NCBI GenBank assembly: GCA_045648605.1
Contig: JAZROG010000082.1
Location: 1 to 18,894, forward strand
Direction of reading: 5' to 3'
Length of the DNA stretch: 18,894 nucleotides
DNA from: SIG710 sp045648605
GTDB lineage: Bacteria; Bacillota; Clostridia; Oscillospirales; CAG-272
The first letter of the stretch is position 1. Each line of letters starts with the position of its first letter. Position numbers and translations under genes: made by a program. Under the pieces are notes generated by a model. The model worked only from the letters and a program-made list of their open reading frames with translations, had not been told where the DNA came from and did no database searches. Below are positions 4,521 through 12,782 of this stretch, piece after piece.

Positions 4521-6734
4521 TTAGAATGAAAGCTGTTCGCCATCGGGGATGACGACTCCGCTTGCGGGGATCTTCAGCTTCTTGAAGCCCTTGGAATCGA
4601 AGCTTTCCTCAAATCCAACAGCGGCGCTTGCAATTTTATTGCCCTTTTTCAGGGTAAAGATATTTACGCCTGCTGCGCTTCTGGTTGTCTTTATGGGAAT
4701 GAGCGAGGATTTAACAACGATCGCCTTATTATCGGTGGATTTCATCAAAATATCGACCGGCTCTGTTTCGTAAAATACCGAAACGATGGGGGAAGCATCG
4801 GAATAAGCGCCGATGAGCTTACGTCTGTTGCCCTTTGTTTGATATGAGGAAACAGGAACACGAACGCCCTTACCATTTTCAAAAATAAAGATGAAATTCT
4901 CATTTTCGGGATATTCGTTCTGTATCTTCATAAAGATAGGCTTCTCGCCCTCCTCCATTTCCAGTTTGGCAGGAAGAAAATCACCAAGCGCAGATGCCTT
5001 TGTGCAGTCAAAATCATTGATCTTTGAGCGATAAACCTGGCATTTGTTGGTAAAGAAAATAACTTTATCTGCGTTTTCCGCATCAAAGGATCTTGTCTCA
5101 AAGTCGCCTTCCTTGAATTTCTGCTCGTCATTGCCCTTAAGGGACTGGAAGGTTATTTTCTTGAAATAACCGTCGTTTGAAAGAACGAGACGAACATTAT
5201 AATTTTCAACGGGCTCATCTTCTTCGATTTCAGGCTCGCCATCGGCATAAAGTATGCTCGAAAGGCGCGGCTTGCCGTATTTTTTCTTTATTTCCTGAAG
5301 CTGCTTTACGATATAATTCTTTATCTTTATCTCGTCTCCAAGAATATCCTTCAGCTCTGCGATCTCTGCCTGAAGCCCCTCAATTTCCTTTATGCGGTTG
5401 AGGATATATTCACGGTTCAGATTACGCAGCTTGATATCTGCGATGTATTCCGCCTGTATTTTGTCGATTGAAAAGCCCTCTTCAAGGTTGGGAACAACAT
5501 CCTCTTCCTTTTCGGTCTGGCGTATGATGCGAATGGCCTTGTCGATATCAAGAAGTATCTTTCCAAGACCGAGCAGCAGATGGAGCTTTGCTTCCTTCTT
5601 TTCAAGGTCAAATGTAAGCTCTCGTCTTACGCACTCCATGCGGAATTTGATCCATTCGGTAAGTATTTCAACAATTCCCATCTGTCTCGGAACAGAATTT
5701 ATGAGAATATTGAAATTACATTTGAAGCTGTCCTCAAGGGGAGTTGATTTGAAGAGCTTTTTCATGAGCTTGTCGGGGTCAACACCGCGTCGCAGGTCGA
5801 TGGTGAGCTTAAGACCGTGAAGGTCGGTTTCGTCTCTGACATCTGTGCAATCTCGGAGCTTGCCTTCCTTTATCATCTCAACTATTTTCTTCATTATCAG
5901 CTCTGTTGAGGTTGAATAGGGAATCTGACGGATATCTATGCAGTTTTCCTTTTTATCATATTCATAAACCGAGCGAATACGCACAGAGCCGCTTCCCGTT
6001 TCGTAGATCTGTCTCATCTGCGCTTCGTCATAGAGGATTTCACCGCCGCCCGAAAAATCGGGTGCTTTTATTATCTGCATCATTTTTTCGGTGCCGGTTT
6101 TTGGATTTTTGAGCAGTGCAATGGTGCCGTCGCAGACCTCATTCAGGTTGAATGAGCAGATATTTGATGCCATACCAACGGCGATTCCCATATTCGGTGT
6201 TACGAGAACATTCGGAAATGTGGTTGGCAGAAGGGTAGGCTCGGTGAGTGTGCCATCGTAGTTATCCACCATGTCAACTGCATTCTTATCGATGCCCTTG
6301 AAAAGCTCCTCGCAGAATTTTTCAAGCTTACATTCGGTATAACGGGATGCCGCATACTGAGTTTCCGAGCTATATTGCTTACCGAAGTTTCCCTTTGAAT
6401 CAACAAAAGGGTGGAGCAGGGTCTCGTTATCGCGTGTGAGACGGACAAGAGTTTCGTAAATTGCCGCGTCGCCGTGAGGATTGAGCTTCATGGTCTGACC
6501 GACGATATTTGCACTCTTTGTCCTTTCCTTGTTTAAAAGCCCCATTGTGTACATTGTGTAGAGAAGCTTTCTGTGAGAAGGCTTCAGACCGTCGATCTCG
6601 GGAATTGCACGGGAGATTATGACGCTCATAACATAGGGCATATAGTTCTTTTCGATGGTTTCCGTTATGGGTTGGAGCGTTGGCTCGGAGTAGATAATTT
6701 CTTCCGTGGTGGGGACTGTCTTTTTCTTTGCCAT
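4521..6734 (-). CDS. Type II topoisomerase subunit A, ParC/GyrA-like
   Basis: This is the DNA-cutting subunit of a type IIA topoisomerase, which passes one duplex through another to relax or decatenate DNA together with an ATPase subunit. The 737 residues include the winged-helix core with catalytic Tyr132 (AASRYTE), the quinolone-binding helix NPHGDAAIYE (86-94), the GIAVGMASN loop near 190, a long coiled coil (about 370-480) and a C-terminal beta-pinwheel from about 515. The gyrase-specific box QRRGGKG is not seen, which favours a topoisomerase IV or non-supercoiling enzyme. The B subunit is not next door. At the key serine of the quinolone-resistance region stands Ala90, with Glu94 at the acidic position. 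The start lies 18 bases after the sua5 stop, and its ribosome site is poor (AAAGG 12 bases away), so coupling is likely. Confidence 0.92.
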   Translation of the reverse strand: MAKKKTVPTTEEIIYSEPTLQPITETIEKNYMPYVMSVIISRAIPEIDGLKPSHRKLLYTMYTMGLLNKERTKSANIVGQTMKLNPHGDAAIYETLVRLTRDNETLLHPFVDSKGNFGKQYSSETQYAASRYTECKLEKFCEELFKGIDKNAVDMVDNYDGTLTEPTLLPTTFPNVLVTPNMGIAVGMASNICSFNLNEVCDGTIALLKNPKTGTEKMMQIIKAPDFSGGGEILYDEAQMRQIYETGSGSVRIRSVYEYDKKENCIDIRQIPYSTSTELIMKKIVEMIKEGKLRDCTDVRDETDLHGLKLTIDLRRGVDPDKLMKKLFKSTPLEDSFKCNFNILINSVPRQMGIVEILTEWIKFRMECVRRELTFDLEKKEAKLHLLLGLGKILLDIDKAIRIIRQTEKEEDVVPNLEEGFSIDKIQAEYIADIKLRNLNREYILNRIKEIEGLQAEIAELKDILGDEIKIKNYIVKQLQEIKKKYGKPRLSSILYADGEPEIEEDEPVENYNVRLVLSNDGYFKKITFQSLKGNDEQKFKEGDFETRSFDAENADKVIFFTNKCQVYRSKINDFDCTKASALGDFLPAKLEMEEGEKPIFMKIQNEYPENENFIFIFENGKGVRVPVSSYQTKGNRRKLIGAYSDASPIVSVFYETEPVDILMKSTDNKAIVVKSSLIPIKTTRSAAGVNIFTLKKGNKIASAAVGFEESFDSKGFKKLKIPASGVVIPDGEQLSF

Positions 6735-6752
6735 TTCTTTACCATACCTTTC

Positions 6753-7799
6753 TTAAACCTTTAAAATCGTGTGTGCCGCGGCTCTTATCATTCTGTTGTA
6801 AAGAGCAAGCCCAAGACCTGTTTTCGGTGGAAGATGGGCGTAAATCACGTCACAGCCAAGCTTGTCCGCATCACGAAGAGCAGTGAAAAGTCTTCGGGCG
6901 TGAGAAGCAAGATCCTCTTTTGTTCCGATGGGAATAAGAGAAGATTTTTTATCATTTAATGTATCTTTTTCCTCGTCATAGCAGAGGATGGCACATTTTT
7001 TTGTCAATATTTCGTTTTTTAAAAATTCCGTCTGCGCTTTATCATCCCCATCAAGCAGGATAAGGGGAGTGTTTGGCGCATAGTGCTTATATTTCATGCC
7101 GGGAGAAAGTGGCTTTTCATTTTCTTTCAGCATTTCAAGCACTGCATCAGCAATTTTTATATTTTCGCAAACAATAGAGAGGGCATCATATGTAATTGCG
7201 CCCGGTCTCAGGAGTGTAAGCGCATCGTTCTTTATCATAACGATGGTGGATTCAAGACCTATTTCGCACTCGCCACCGTCTATTATCATATCAACTCTGC
7301 CGTCCATATCCTCCATAACGTATTTTGCGTTTGTGGGAGATGGTTTGCCCGAAAGATTTGCGGAGGGCGCGGCGATTGGTATGCCTGCTTCTCGTATCAG
7401 CGCATTTGCAACAGGATGCTCGGGACAACGGACAGCAACCGTATCAAGTCCTGCCGTTACAGAGAGGGGAACAATGTCTTTTTTAGGCATTATCACCGTA
7501 AGAGGCCCGGGCATAAAGGCTTTGGCAAGCTCAAAATAAAGCGGGGAAGTGTGGCAGTATTTTTCCGCATCCTCGGGCTTCTCAATATGGAGAATGAGAG
7601 GATTGTCAGCGGGTCTGCCCTTTGCTTCATATATTTTCTTTGCCGCATTTTCGCAAAGACCGTTTCCGCCAAGACCGTAAACGGTTTCGGTGGGCATAAC
7701 CACAAGTCCGCCGCTTTTCAGTATCTCCGCCGCCCGCTTTATGGCGATGTTCGCCTCGGGCAAGCTCGGATCGGTTATTTTTATAAGCTCAGTAGTCAA
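6753..7799 (-). CDS. sua5: L-threonylcarbamoyladenylate synthase, Sua5 type
   Basis: The enzyme makes threonylcarbamoyl-AMP from threonine, bicarbonate and ATP, the first step of the t6A37 modification of ANN-decoding tRNAs. The YrdC domain (about 15-200) shows PTETVYGLG (36-44), the KGR motif at 60-62 and PSAN at 145-148. The linker SPGMKYKHYAP (about 232-242) and a C-terminal Sua5 domain follow, so this is the long two-domain form (348 residues) rather than the short TsaC. The start is TTG at 7799, eight bases after AAGGAAG; no better ATG is in frame nearby. It follows prfA by 47 bases, a common neighbour pairing in Firmicutes, but the methyltransferase gene prmC usually found with them is absent. 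Confidence 0.94.
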   Translation of the reverse strand: MTTELIKITDPSLPEANIAIKRAAEILKSGGLVVMPTETVYGLGGNGLCENAAKKIYEAKGRPADNPLILHIEKPEDAEKYCHTSPLYFELAKAFMPGPLTVIMPKKDIVPLSVTAGLDTVAVRCPEHPVANALIREAGIPIAAPSANLSGKPSPTNAKYVMEDMDGRVDMIIDGGECEIGLESTIVMIKNDALTLLRPGAITYDALSIVCENIKIADAVLEMLKENEKPLSPGMKYKHYAPNTPLILLDGDDKAQTEFLKNEILTKKCAILCYDEEKDTLNDKKSSLIPIGTKEDLASHARRLFTALRDADKLGCDVIYAHLPPKTGLGLALYNRMIRAAAHTILKV

Positions 7800-7846
7800 A
7801 GAAATGACTTCCTTTCAAAAAATTATTAGGCTTTAAAATCATAAAA

Positions 7847-8911
7847 TCAGGTGTTTTTCAGTCGCTCGGCTGCATCTGCCGCGCGGAGTGCGTCGATCAT
7901 CTCTCCGATATCACCGTTGAGAAAGTTTTCGAGTGCATGGGTGGTCACCTTTATTCTGTGGTCTGTAACTCTGCTTTGAGGGAAATTATAGGTTCTTATC
8001 TTTTCGCTTCTGTCGCCCGTGCCCACCTGCTCGCGACGCTCGGAGGCGATCCTGTCTGTCTGCTCTCTCTGCTTGATGTCAAAGAGCTTTGCGCGGAGCA
8101 TCTTCATTGCCTTGTCGCGGTTCTTGAACTGGCTTCGCTCCTCCTGACATTCAACGATGATGCCCGTGGGAAGGTGAGTTATTCTGACGGCGGATTCGGT
8201 CTTGTTGATGTGCTGACCGCCTGCGCCGCTTGATTTGCAGGTCTCGAATTTCAGCTCGGCGGGGTTGATCTCAATTTCAATCTCCTCTGCCTCGGGAAGT
8301 ACAGCAACAGAAACGGTAGATGTGTGTATTCTTCCTTGCGTTTCGGTGTCTGGGACTCTCTGAACTCTGTGGACACCGCTCTCAAATTTCATTTTGGCAT
8401 AAACTCCCTCGCCCTCCATCATAAAGCTTATCTCGCGATAGCCGCCGATCTCGGTCTGGTTTGATGACATGGGCGAAATCTTTATGCCGTTTTTATCCGC
8501 ATACATACCGTACATTCGGTAAAGGTCGGCGGCAAAAAGTGCCGCCTCCTCACCGCCTGCACAGGCTCTTATTTCAACAATGACATTTTTATCGTCATTC
8601 GGGTCTTTTGGAAGCAGAAGAATCTTTAATTCTTCGGCAAGTGCCTCGATCCTTACTTTTTCATCCTTCAGCTCTGCCTCGCAAAGCTCACGCATCTCCG
8701 CATCAAGCCCATCCGAAAGCATTTCTTCAATGCCCGAAATGTTTTCTGTGCAGGATTTATACTCTCTGTATTTTTCGATGAGTGGAGTGAGAGCCTTATA
8801 TTCCTTCATAAGTGCCGCATATCTTGTGGGATCGCTCATAACGGTCGGATCACCGAGGCTGTCCTCAATTCCGATGAATTTTTGCTCTGTTTCTCTTAAT
8901 TTAAGAAGCAT
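7847..8911 (-). CDS. prfA: Peptide chain release factor 1
   Basis: RF1 reads UAA and UAG in the ribosomal A site and triggers hydrolysis of the finished peptide. The 354 residues match the family. The stop-recognition motif is PDT (187-189, a PxT tripeptide as expected of RF1, not the SPF of RF2), and the catalytic GGQ is at 231-233 in SSGAGGQHINKTESAVR. The C-terminal domain with NFPQSRVTDHR is intact. The ATG overlaps the last base of the upstream aminopeptidase stop (TGATG). There is no strong ribosome site before it, so translation is probably coupled. Confidence 0.97.
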   Translation of the reverse strand: MLLKLRETEQKFIGIEDSLGDPTVMSDPTRYAALMKEYKALTPLIEKYREYKSCTENISGIEEMLSDGLDAEMRELCEAELKDEKVRIEALAEELKILLLPKDPNDDKNVIVEIRACAGGEEAALFAADLYRMYGMYADKNGIKISPMSSNQTEIGGYREISFMMEGEGVYAKMKFESGVHRVQRVPDTETQGRIHTSTVSVAVLPEAEEIEIEINPAELKFETCKSSGAGGQHINKTESAVRITHLPTGIIVECQEERSQFKNRDKAMKMLRAKLFDIKQREQTDRIASERREQVGTGDRSEKIRTYNFPQSRVTDHRIKVTTHALENFLNGDIGEMIDALRAADAAERLKNT

Positions 8912-10302
8912 CAGTATTTGCAGAAGGCAGAGAATGCCTTGTATGTCTCATAAAGGTCAACCTTTGAGATGAGCTCATAGGGAGCGTGCATGGAAATTAC
9001 CGGAACGCCGAGGTCAACTGTGTCGATATTGAGGTTTGCAATGAATTTTGCAACTGTTCCGCCGCCACCAAGGTCGATTCTGCCAAGCTCGCCTGTCTGC
9101 CAGATGACGTTGTCCTTTTCCATAACGCTGCGGAGCCAGCCGATATATTCTGCGCTTGCATCGTTTGTGCCGCCCTTGCCTCTTGAGCCTGTATATTTGA
9201 TGAGAACGACACCGCAGGAAAGCTCGGGTGTGTTTCTCTTTTCAAATGCGTCCTTGAAATTAGGGTCGTATGCAGCGGAAACGTCTGCAGACAGGCACTT
9301 GGAATTTGCTCTTACAACGGCACTGTCAGCACCGAGAGCCTTTGAGATCTCGTCGATAAGATCGGGGAAGATGCAGCACTGCATTCCGCTTGCGCCCTCG
9401 CTTCCGATCTCCTCCTTATCTGCAAGAACGCACATAAGAGTATGAACGCTGTCCGCATTGTCGATAACGGAGGTAAGCGCGGGATAAGCGCAAACTCTGT
9501 CATCATGTCCGTATGAACCGATAGCGGCTCTGTCAAGACCGATATCTCTTGCCTTGTCTGCAGGAACTGCGCTAAGCTCGGCAGAAAGGAAATCAGCCTC
9601 TGTTATGCCGTATTTTTCATTGAGAATTGCAAGAACATTAAGCTTTACAGCCTCTCCCTCGTCCTCGTTGCTATAAGGACTGGTCGCAGCAAGGAGGTTG
9701 AGCTGCTCACCCTCAATAGCCTCGCCGAGAGTTTTCTTTGCCTGGTTCTGACCGAGGTGGGGAAGGATATCGTTGATATAGAAGAGCGGATCATTTTCAT
9801 CCTCACCGATGTTGATCTCAACATTTGTTCCGTCCTTCAGTGTAACAACACCGTGGATGGCAAGGGGAATGGTAACCCACTGATATTTCTTGATTCCGCC
9901 GTAGTAATGTGTCTTGAAGAATGCCATTCCGCTGTCCTCATAAACGGGGCAGGGCTTGAAATCAAGACGGGGAGAGTCAACATGAGCCGCAGAAATACGG
10001 ATTCCGTTTTCGATGCTTTCAGAGCCTATGGTGAATACGAAAAGGCTCTTTCCGCGGTTGTTATAATAGAGCTTGTCGCCTGCCTTAAGTGCCTGGCCGA
10101 GTGTATAGGGCTTGAAGCCTGCCTTCTCTGCGATCTCAATAGCCTTTGATACGGATTCACGCTCGGTCTTGGCATTATCAAGATAGTTCTTGTAGCCTAC
10201 CGCATAGTCGAATGCCGCCTTAACATTTGCCTCGTCTGTGAGCTGATAGACATTTTTCTTTGTGTAAAAGAGTTCGTTTTTGAGTTCCTTTGCTGTTTTC
10301 AT
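8911..10302 (-). CDS. M18 family aminopeptidase
   Basis: This is a cytosolic zinc aminopeptidase of the M18 (aspartyl aminopeptidase/ApeB-like) family, which removes N-terminal, often acidic, residues from peptides. The expected metal and catalytic residues are present: His107 with Asp109 (AAHVDSPRL), Asp267 (SYGHDDRV), Glu297-Glu298 (ADKEEIGSEG), Asp340 (SADVSAAYDPNF) and His439 (SMHAPYE). The glycine-rich LGGGGTVAKF near 411-420 is also typical. Length 463 is normal for the clostridial branch. An AAGGAG sits eight bases before the ATG, and the start overlaps the stop of the lytic transglycosylase as ATGA. Substrate preference cannot be read from the sequence. Confidence 0.95.
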   Translation of the reverse strand: MKTAKELKNELFYTKKNVYQLTDEANVKAAFDYAVGYKNYLDNAKTERESVSKAIEIAEKAGFKPYTLGQALKAGDKLYYNNRGKSLFVFTIGSESIENGIRISAAHVDSPRLDFKPCPVYEDSGMAFFKTHYYGGIKKYQWVTIPLAIHGVVTLKDGTNVEINIGEDENDPLFYINDILPHLGQNQAKKTLGEAIEGEQLNLLAATSPYSNEDEGEAVKLNVLAILNEKYGITEADFLSAELSAVPADKARDIGLDRAAIGSYGHDDRVCAYPALTSVIDNADSVHTLMCVLADKEEIGSEGASGMQCCIFPDLIDEISKALGADSAVVRANSKCLSADVSAAYDPNFKDAFEKRNTPELSCGVVLIKYTGSRGKGGTNDASAEYIGWLRSVMEKDNVIWQTGELGRIDLGGGGTVAKFIANLNIDTVDLGVPVISMHAPYELISKVDLYETYKAFSAFCKY

Positions 10303-10877
10303 TGCTTTATCTCCTTAAAATATAAATTTCTGTATGTTTCTACAGCATCCGTCATCTTTTTTACATAGTTTGCGGTTTCCTTTATGGGAATATCTGTAAG
10401 TATTCCGTTTTCATCTGCATATTTTTCATTTTTCTGCCATTCCTCAACTCTGCCCGGACCGCAGTTGTATGCTGCATAGACTGTTTCCCAAAGACCGAAC
10501 CTGGAATAGAGATAGGAAAGATAATATGTGCCGTATCTGATATTGGTCTCGGGGTCATAGAGCATTCCCGCTTCAAGATCTTCTCCGTTTTTCTCGCAAA
10601 GCCAAAGGAATGTTTCGGGCATCATCTGCATAAGTCCAACCGCTCCCGCGCTTGAAACCGCATTCGATTTAAAGCAGCTTTCTGTCTTTATGGCTGCGTA
10701 TATTATCTCCTTCGGTACGGAATACTGCTCCGAATATTTTTCAACATATTCGGTATATTTAAGCGGATGCGTTTTTCTGTCGATTCCCTCGCATATACTG
10801 TCTATAATAAATCCCGCTCCGATGGAAATGACAAGTATCACTATTATTGCAATGCTTCGTGTAACTGCGTTTTTCAA
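10299..10877 (-). CDS. Membrane-anchored lytic transglycosylase
   Basis: This is a Slt-type lysozyme-fold enzyme that cleaves the MurNAc-GlcNAc bond of peptidoglycan with formation of a 1,6-anhydro end. Residues 8-26 form an N-terminal membrane anchor. The SLT domain runs from about 45 to 175, with catalytic Glu66 in AIKTESCF, then GLMQMMP (81-87) and AYNCGPGRVEEW near 136-147. It therefore acts outside the membrane on the wall. The start is TTG at 10877, eight bases after GGGAG, and it overlaps the coaE stop as TTGA. At 192 residues it is a minimal family member. The coaE-transglycosylase pairing recurs in Clostridia, often downstream of polA. Confidence 0.93.
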   Translation of the reverse strand: MKNAVTRSIAIIVILVISIGAGFIIDSICEGIDRKTHPLKYTEYVEKYSEQYSVPKEIIYAAIKTESCFKSNAVSSAGAVGLMQMMPETFLWLCEKNGEDLEAGMLYDPETNIRYGTYYLSYLYSRFGLWETVYAAYNCGPGRVEEWQKNEKYADENGILTDIPIKETANYVKKMTDAVETYRNLYFKEIKQ

Positions 10878-11476
10878 TTCAATTTCTCCCGAATAAATTT
10901 TTGGATGGCAGCCTCAAGCTCGCCCTCGGCAGCAGAGTTTTCGATAACATAATCGGAATTTTCTCTGAAAAAATCCTCACTTTTTTGTGCCGAAAAGCGT
11001 TCGATAGCCTTTTCGCGGCTTATTCTGTCACGCTTCATTATTCTTTCAAGACGAATTTCATGCGGTGCGAGAACCGAAAGGATGATATCACATTCTCTGT
11101 CAAATCCGCTCTCAAAAAGAGTTGGGGCATCTACCGTCACGGCAATTTTATCTTGATTTTTATATTCTTCAATGAGCGCTCTGCATTTTTTCAGAACAAG
11201 AGAATGAGTTATGCTGTTTAGCACCTCAAGCCTTTTTTCATGTCCCTCGCCGCTGAAAACCATGCTGCCAAGCTTTTTTCTGTCAACAGAGCCGTCGGGG
11301 GCGAGAATTTCCGTGCCGAATGCTTTCGAAAGCTCATTTGTACATTCTCCGCTCGGAGTCAGCATGGAATGGTAGATCCTGTCGCAATCAATATGGGGGA
11401 TTCCGTTTTCGGCAAGGATTTTTGCTACAGTGCCTTTTCCTGCGCCGCTTTGACCTGAAAGTCCTATTATTTTCAT
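10874..11476 (-). CDS. coaE: Dephospho-CoA kinase
   Basis: The enzyme phosphorylates the 3'-hydroxyl of dephospho-CoA with ATP, the last step of coenzyme A synthesis, in the cytosol. From the chosen start MKIIGLSG the protein is 200 residues, usual for CoaE. The P-loop is GQSGAGKGT (8-16), followed by DCD (30-32, the family's DxD) and the lid with its arginines (ERIMKRDRISREKA). The longer reading frame from 11497 overlaps the previous gene and lacks a ribosome site. The ATG at 11476 has GGAG seven bases upstream and lies one base after the oxidoreductase stop. Confidence 0.95.
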   Translation of the reverse strand: MKIIGLSGQSGAGKGTVAKILAENGIPHIDCDRIYHSMLTPSGECTNELSKAFGTEILAPDGSVDRKKLGSMVFSGEGHEKRLEVLNSITHSLVLKKCRALIEEYKNQDKIAVTVDAPTLFESGFDRECDIILSVLAPHEIRLERIMKRDRISREKAIERFSAQKSEDFFRENSDYVIENSAAEGELEAAIQKFIREKLN

Positions 11477-11477
11477 A

Positions 11478-12632
11478 TCATATCTCCGAAAGATCATCGA
11501 CCCTTATCCACTTGCGAAGTGCATCGGATCTATAGCCTGCTTCCATAACTCTCTGAACATAAACACCATCGGAGAGAGAGGGACAGGGCTGTTTGCCTTC
11601 GCTTACGGAGGTGAGAAATTCCATGTAATTTGTAACATGACCCATCAGCCAGCCGACGGGAGCCTTTGGTGAGGGGAAAACACCACCGGGAGCATCATAT
11701 CTTCCCACACATTCTATCTTTGTATAACCCTTTTCACCGCCAAGAGGAGATGACTTTGCCTCGTTATCATAAAAATGAAGCCATTCGCAATCCATAAGGG
11801 AATATTTGATCGCGCCCTTTTCTCCGTATATTTCAAGTACAACATCGTCATTTGCACCTGTGTGCACCTTGCTTGCTGTTATTGTTCCGATGCCGCCGCA
11901 TTTAAGCTCGCAAAGCATATAAAATGCTTCGTCTGCATTTGTCTGCCATTTTTCGCCGTTCATTCCGCATCTTGTGGGATATGCGATCTGGCTCTTTGCG
12001 GAAACGCTGTGTATATCTCCGCAGAGATACTGCACAAGGTCGATAACATGAGAGCCGAGGTCAAAGAGAACACCGCCACCACAGATATCCTTATTCTGCT
12101 TCCAGCCTGCGTTTTTATTTATATCGGTTGCACTGCTGTGGTAATATGCGGCGGAAAAGGAAAGTATTCTGCCGATCCTGCCCTCTTCTATAAGCTGCCT
12201 TGCACGCATAATGGCGGGAATAAAGCGGTTATTGAATACCATTCCAAAGACAGTTCCTTTTTCCTTTGCCGCCTTTTCGATCTTCTTCGCTTCATCAAGG
12301 GAAATGCAAAGCGGTTTTTCGCAATATATATGCTTTCCCGCCTCTATTGCCTTTATGAGCGTTTCAAAATGATATATATTCGGAGTTGAAACATCTATAA
12401 TATCAATATCGTCGCTGTAGATAAGATTGTCCTCATTTGTTGTGGCGATCTGATAACCAAAGGTGCTTTTTGCATATTCTGCCTTTTCGGGTGTTCTTGT
12501 GCAGACCCCGCAAAGCTCCGCCTCAAAGGGAAGGGAGGGATAGAAAAACGGCAGATTTTTCAGAGCATAGGTATGCGCCTTGCCCATTGAACCAAATCCA
12601 AGCATACCGATTTTCAGTAACTTTTTTTGCAT
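11478..12632 (-). CDS. Gfo/Idh/MocA family oxidoreductase
   Basis: This is an NAD(P)-dependent dehydrogenase acting on sugars, inositols or related polyols. The start at 12632 has a perfect AAGGAGG six bases upstream; the longer frame to 12662 has none. The 384 residues show the Rossmann motif GFGSMG (12-17), Lys106 in CEKPL, the substrate-side GGGVLFDLGSH with Asp191 and His195, and a C-terminal alpha/beta domain ending in YRSDALRKW. These are the family's cofactor and catalytic positions. The actual substrate cannot be told. It is the first gene of the minus-strand string, directly behind a strong promoter, although its neighbours are unrelated housekeeping genes. Confidence 0.93.
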   Translation of the reverse strand: MQKKLLKIGMLGFGSMGKAHTYALKNLPFFYPSLPFEAELCGVCTRTPEKAEYAKSTFGYQIATTNEDNLIYSDDIDIIDVSTPNIYHFETLIKAIEAGKHIYCEKPLCISLDEAKKIEKAAKEKGTVFGMVFNNRFIPAIMRARQLIEEGRIGRILSFSAAYYHSSATDINKNAGWKQNKDICGGGVLFDLGSHVIDLVQYLCGDIHSVSAKSQIAYPTRCGMNGEKWQTNADEAFYMLCELKCGGIGTITASKVHTGANDDVVLEIYGEKGAIKYSLMDCEWLHFYDNEAKSSPLGGEKGYTKIECVGRYDAPGGVFPSPKAPVGWLMGHVTNYMEFLTSVSEGKQPCPSLSDGVYVQRVMEAGYRSDALRKWIRVDDLSEI

Positions 12633-12675
12633 TTTTTGCCTCCTTATGGCATAACTTTCCATCGTAATATATTAT

Positions 12676-12704
12676 ATTATACTATATTTTTTTATATTTT
12701 ACAA
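12676..12704 (-). promoter_or_regulatory. Sigma-A promoter of the minus-strand operon
   Basis: On the minus strand there is TTGTAA (12704-12699), a 17-base AT-only spacer apart from one G, and a perfect TATAAT (12681-12676). The Gfo/Idh/MocA start is 44 bases downstream. It stands back to back with the plus-strand promoter at 12725-12753, only 21 bases apart. Confidence 0.8.
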
Positions 12705-12724
12705 GGGTTATTTGAAAAATTTAC

Positions 12725-12753
12725 TTGAACTTCGCGGCGATGGGTGGTATAAT
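12725..12753 (+). promoter_or_regulatory. Sigma-A promoter of the HAD-murB-whiA-dnaE string
   Basis: The sequence shows TTGAAC (12725-12730), a 17-base spacer and a perfect TATAAT (12748-12753). The start codon at 12783 is 30 bases downstream, with ribosome site GAGGTGG at 12772-12778. Divergent spacing to the minus-strand promoter is tight enough for the two polymerases to compete or be co-regulated. Confidence 0.85.
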
Positions 12754-12782
12754 ATATAAAAAGCTGTGTTTGAGGTGGATAT

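Noticed and set aside
7083..7829. 248-residue plus-strand ORF opposite sua5
   Set aside because: It is a shadow of the well-supported sua5 gene, with low-complexity aromatic/Cys-rich translation and no recognisable motif or promoter.
11477..11497. Seven extra N-terminal residues on coaE from ATG 11497
   Set aside because: The upstream ATG lies inside the previous gene with no ribosome site; the ATG at 11476 has GGAG at the right distance and gives the family's usual start.
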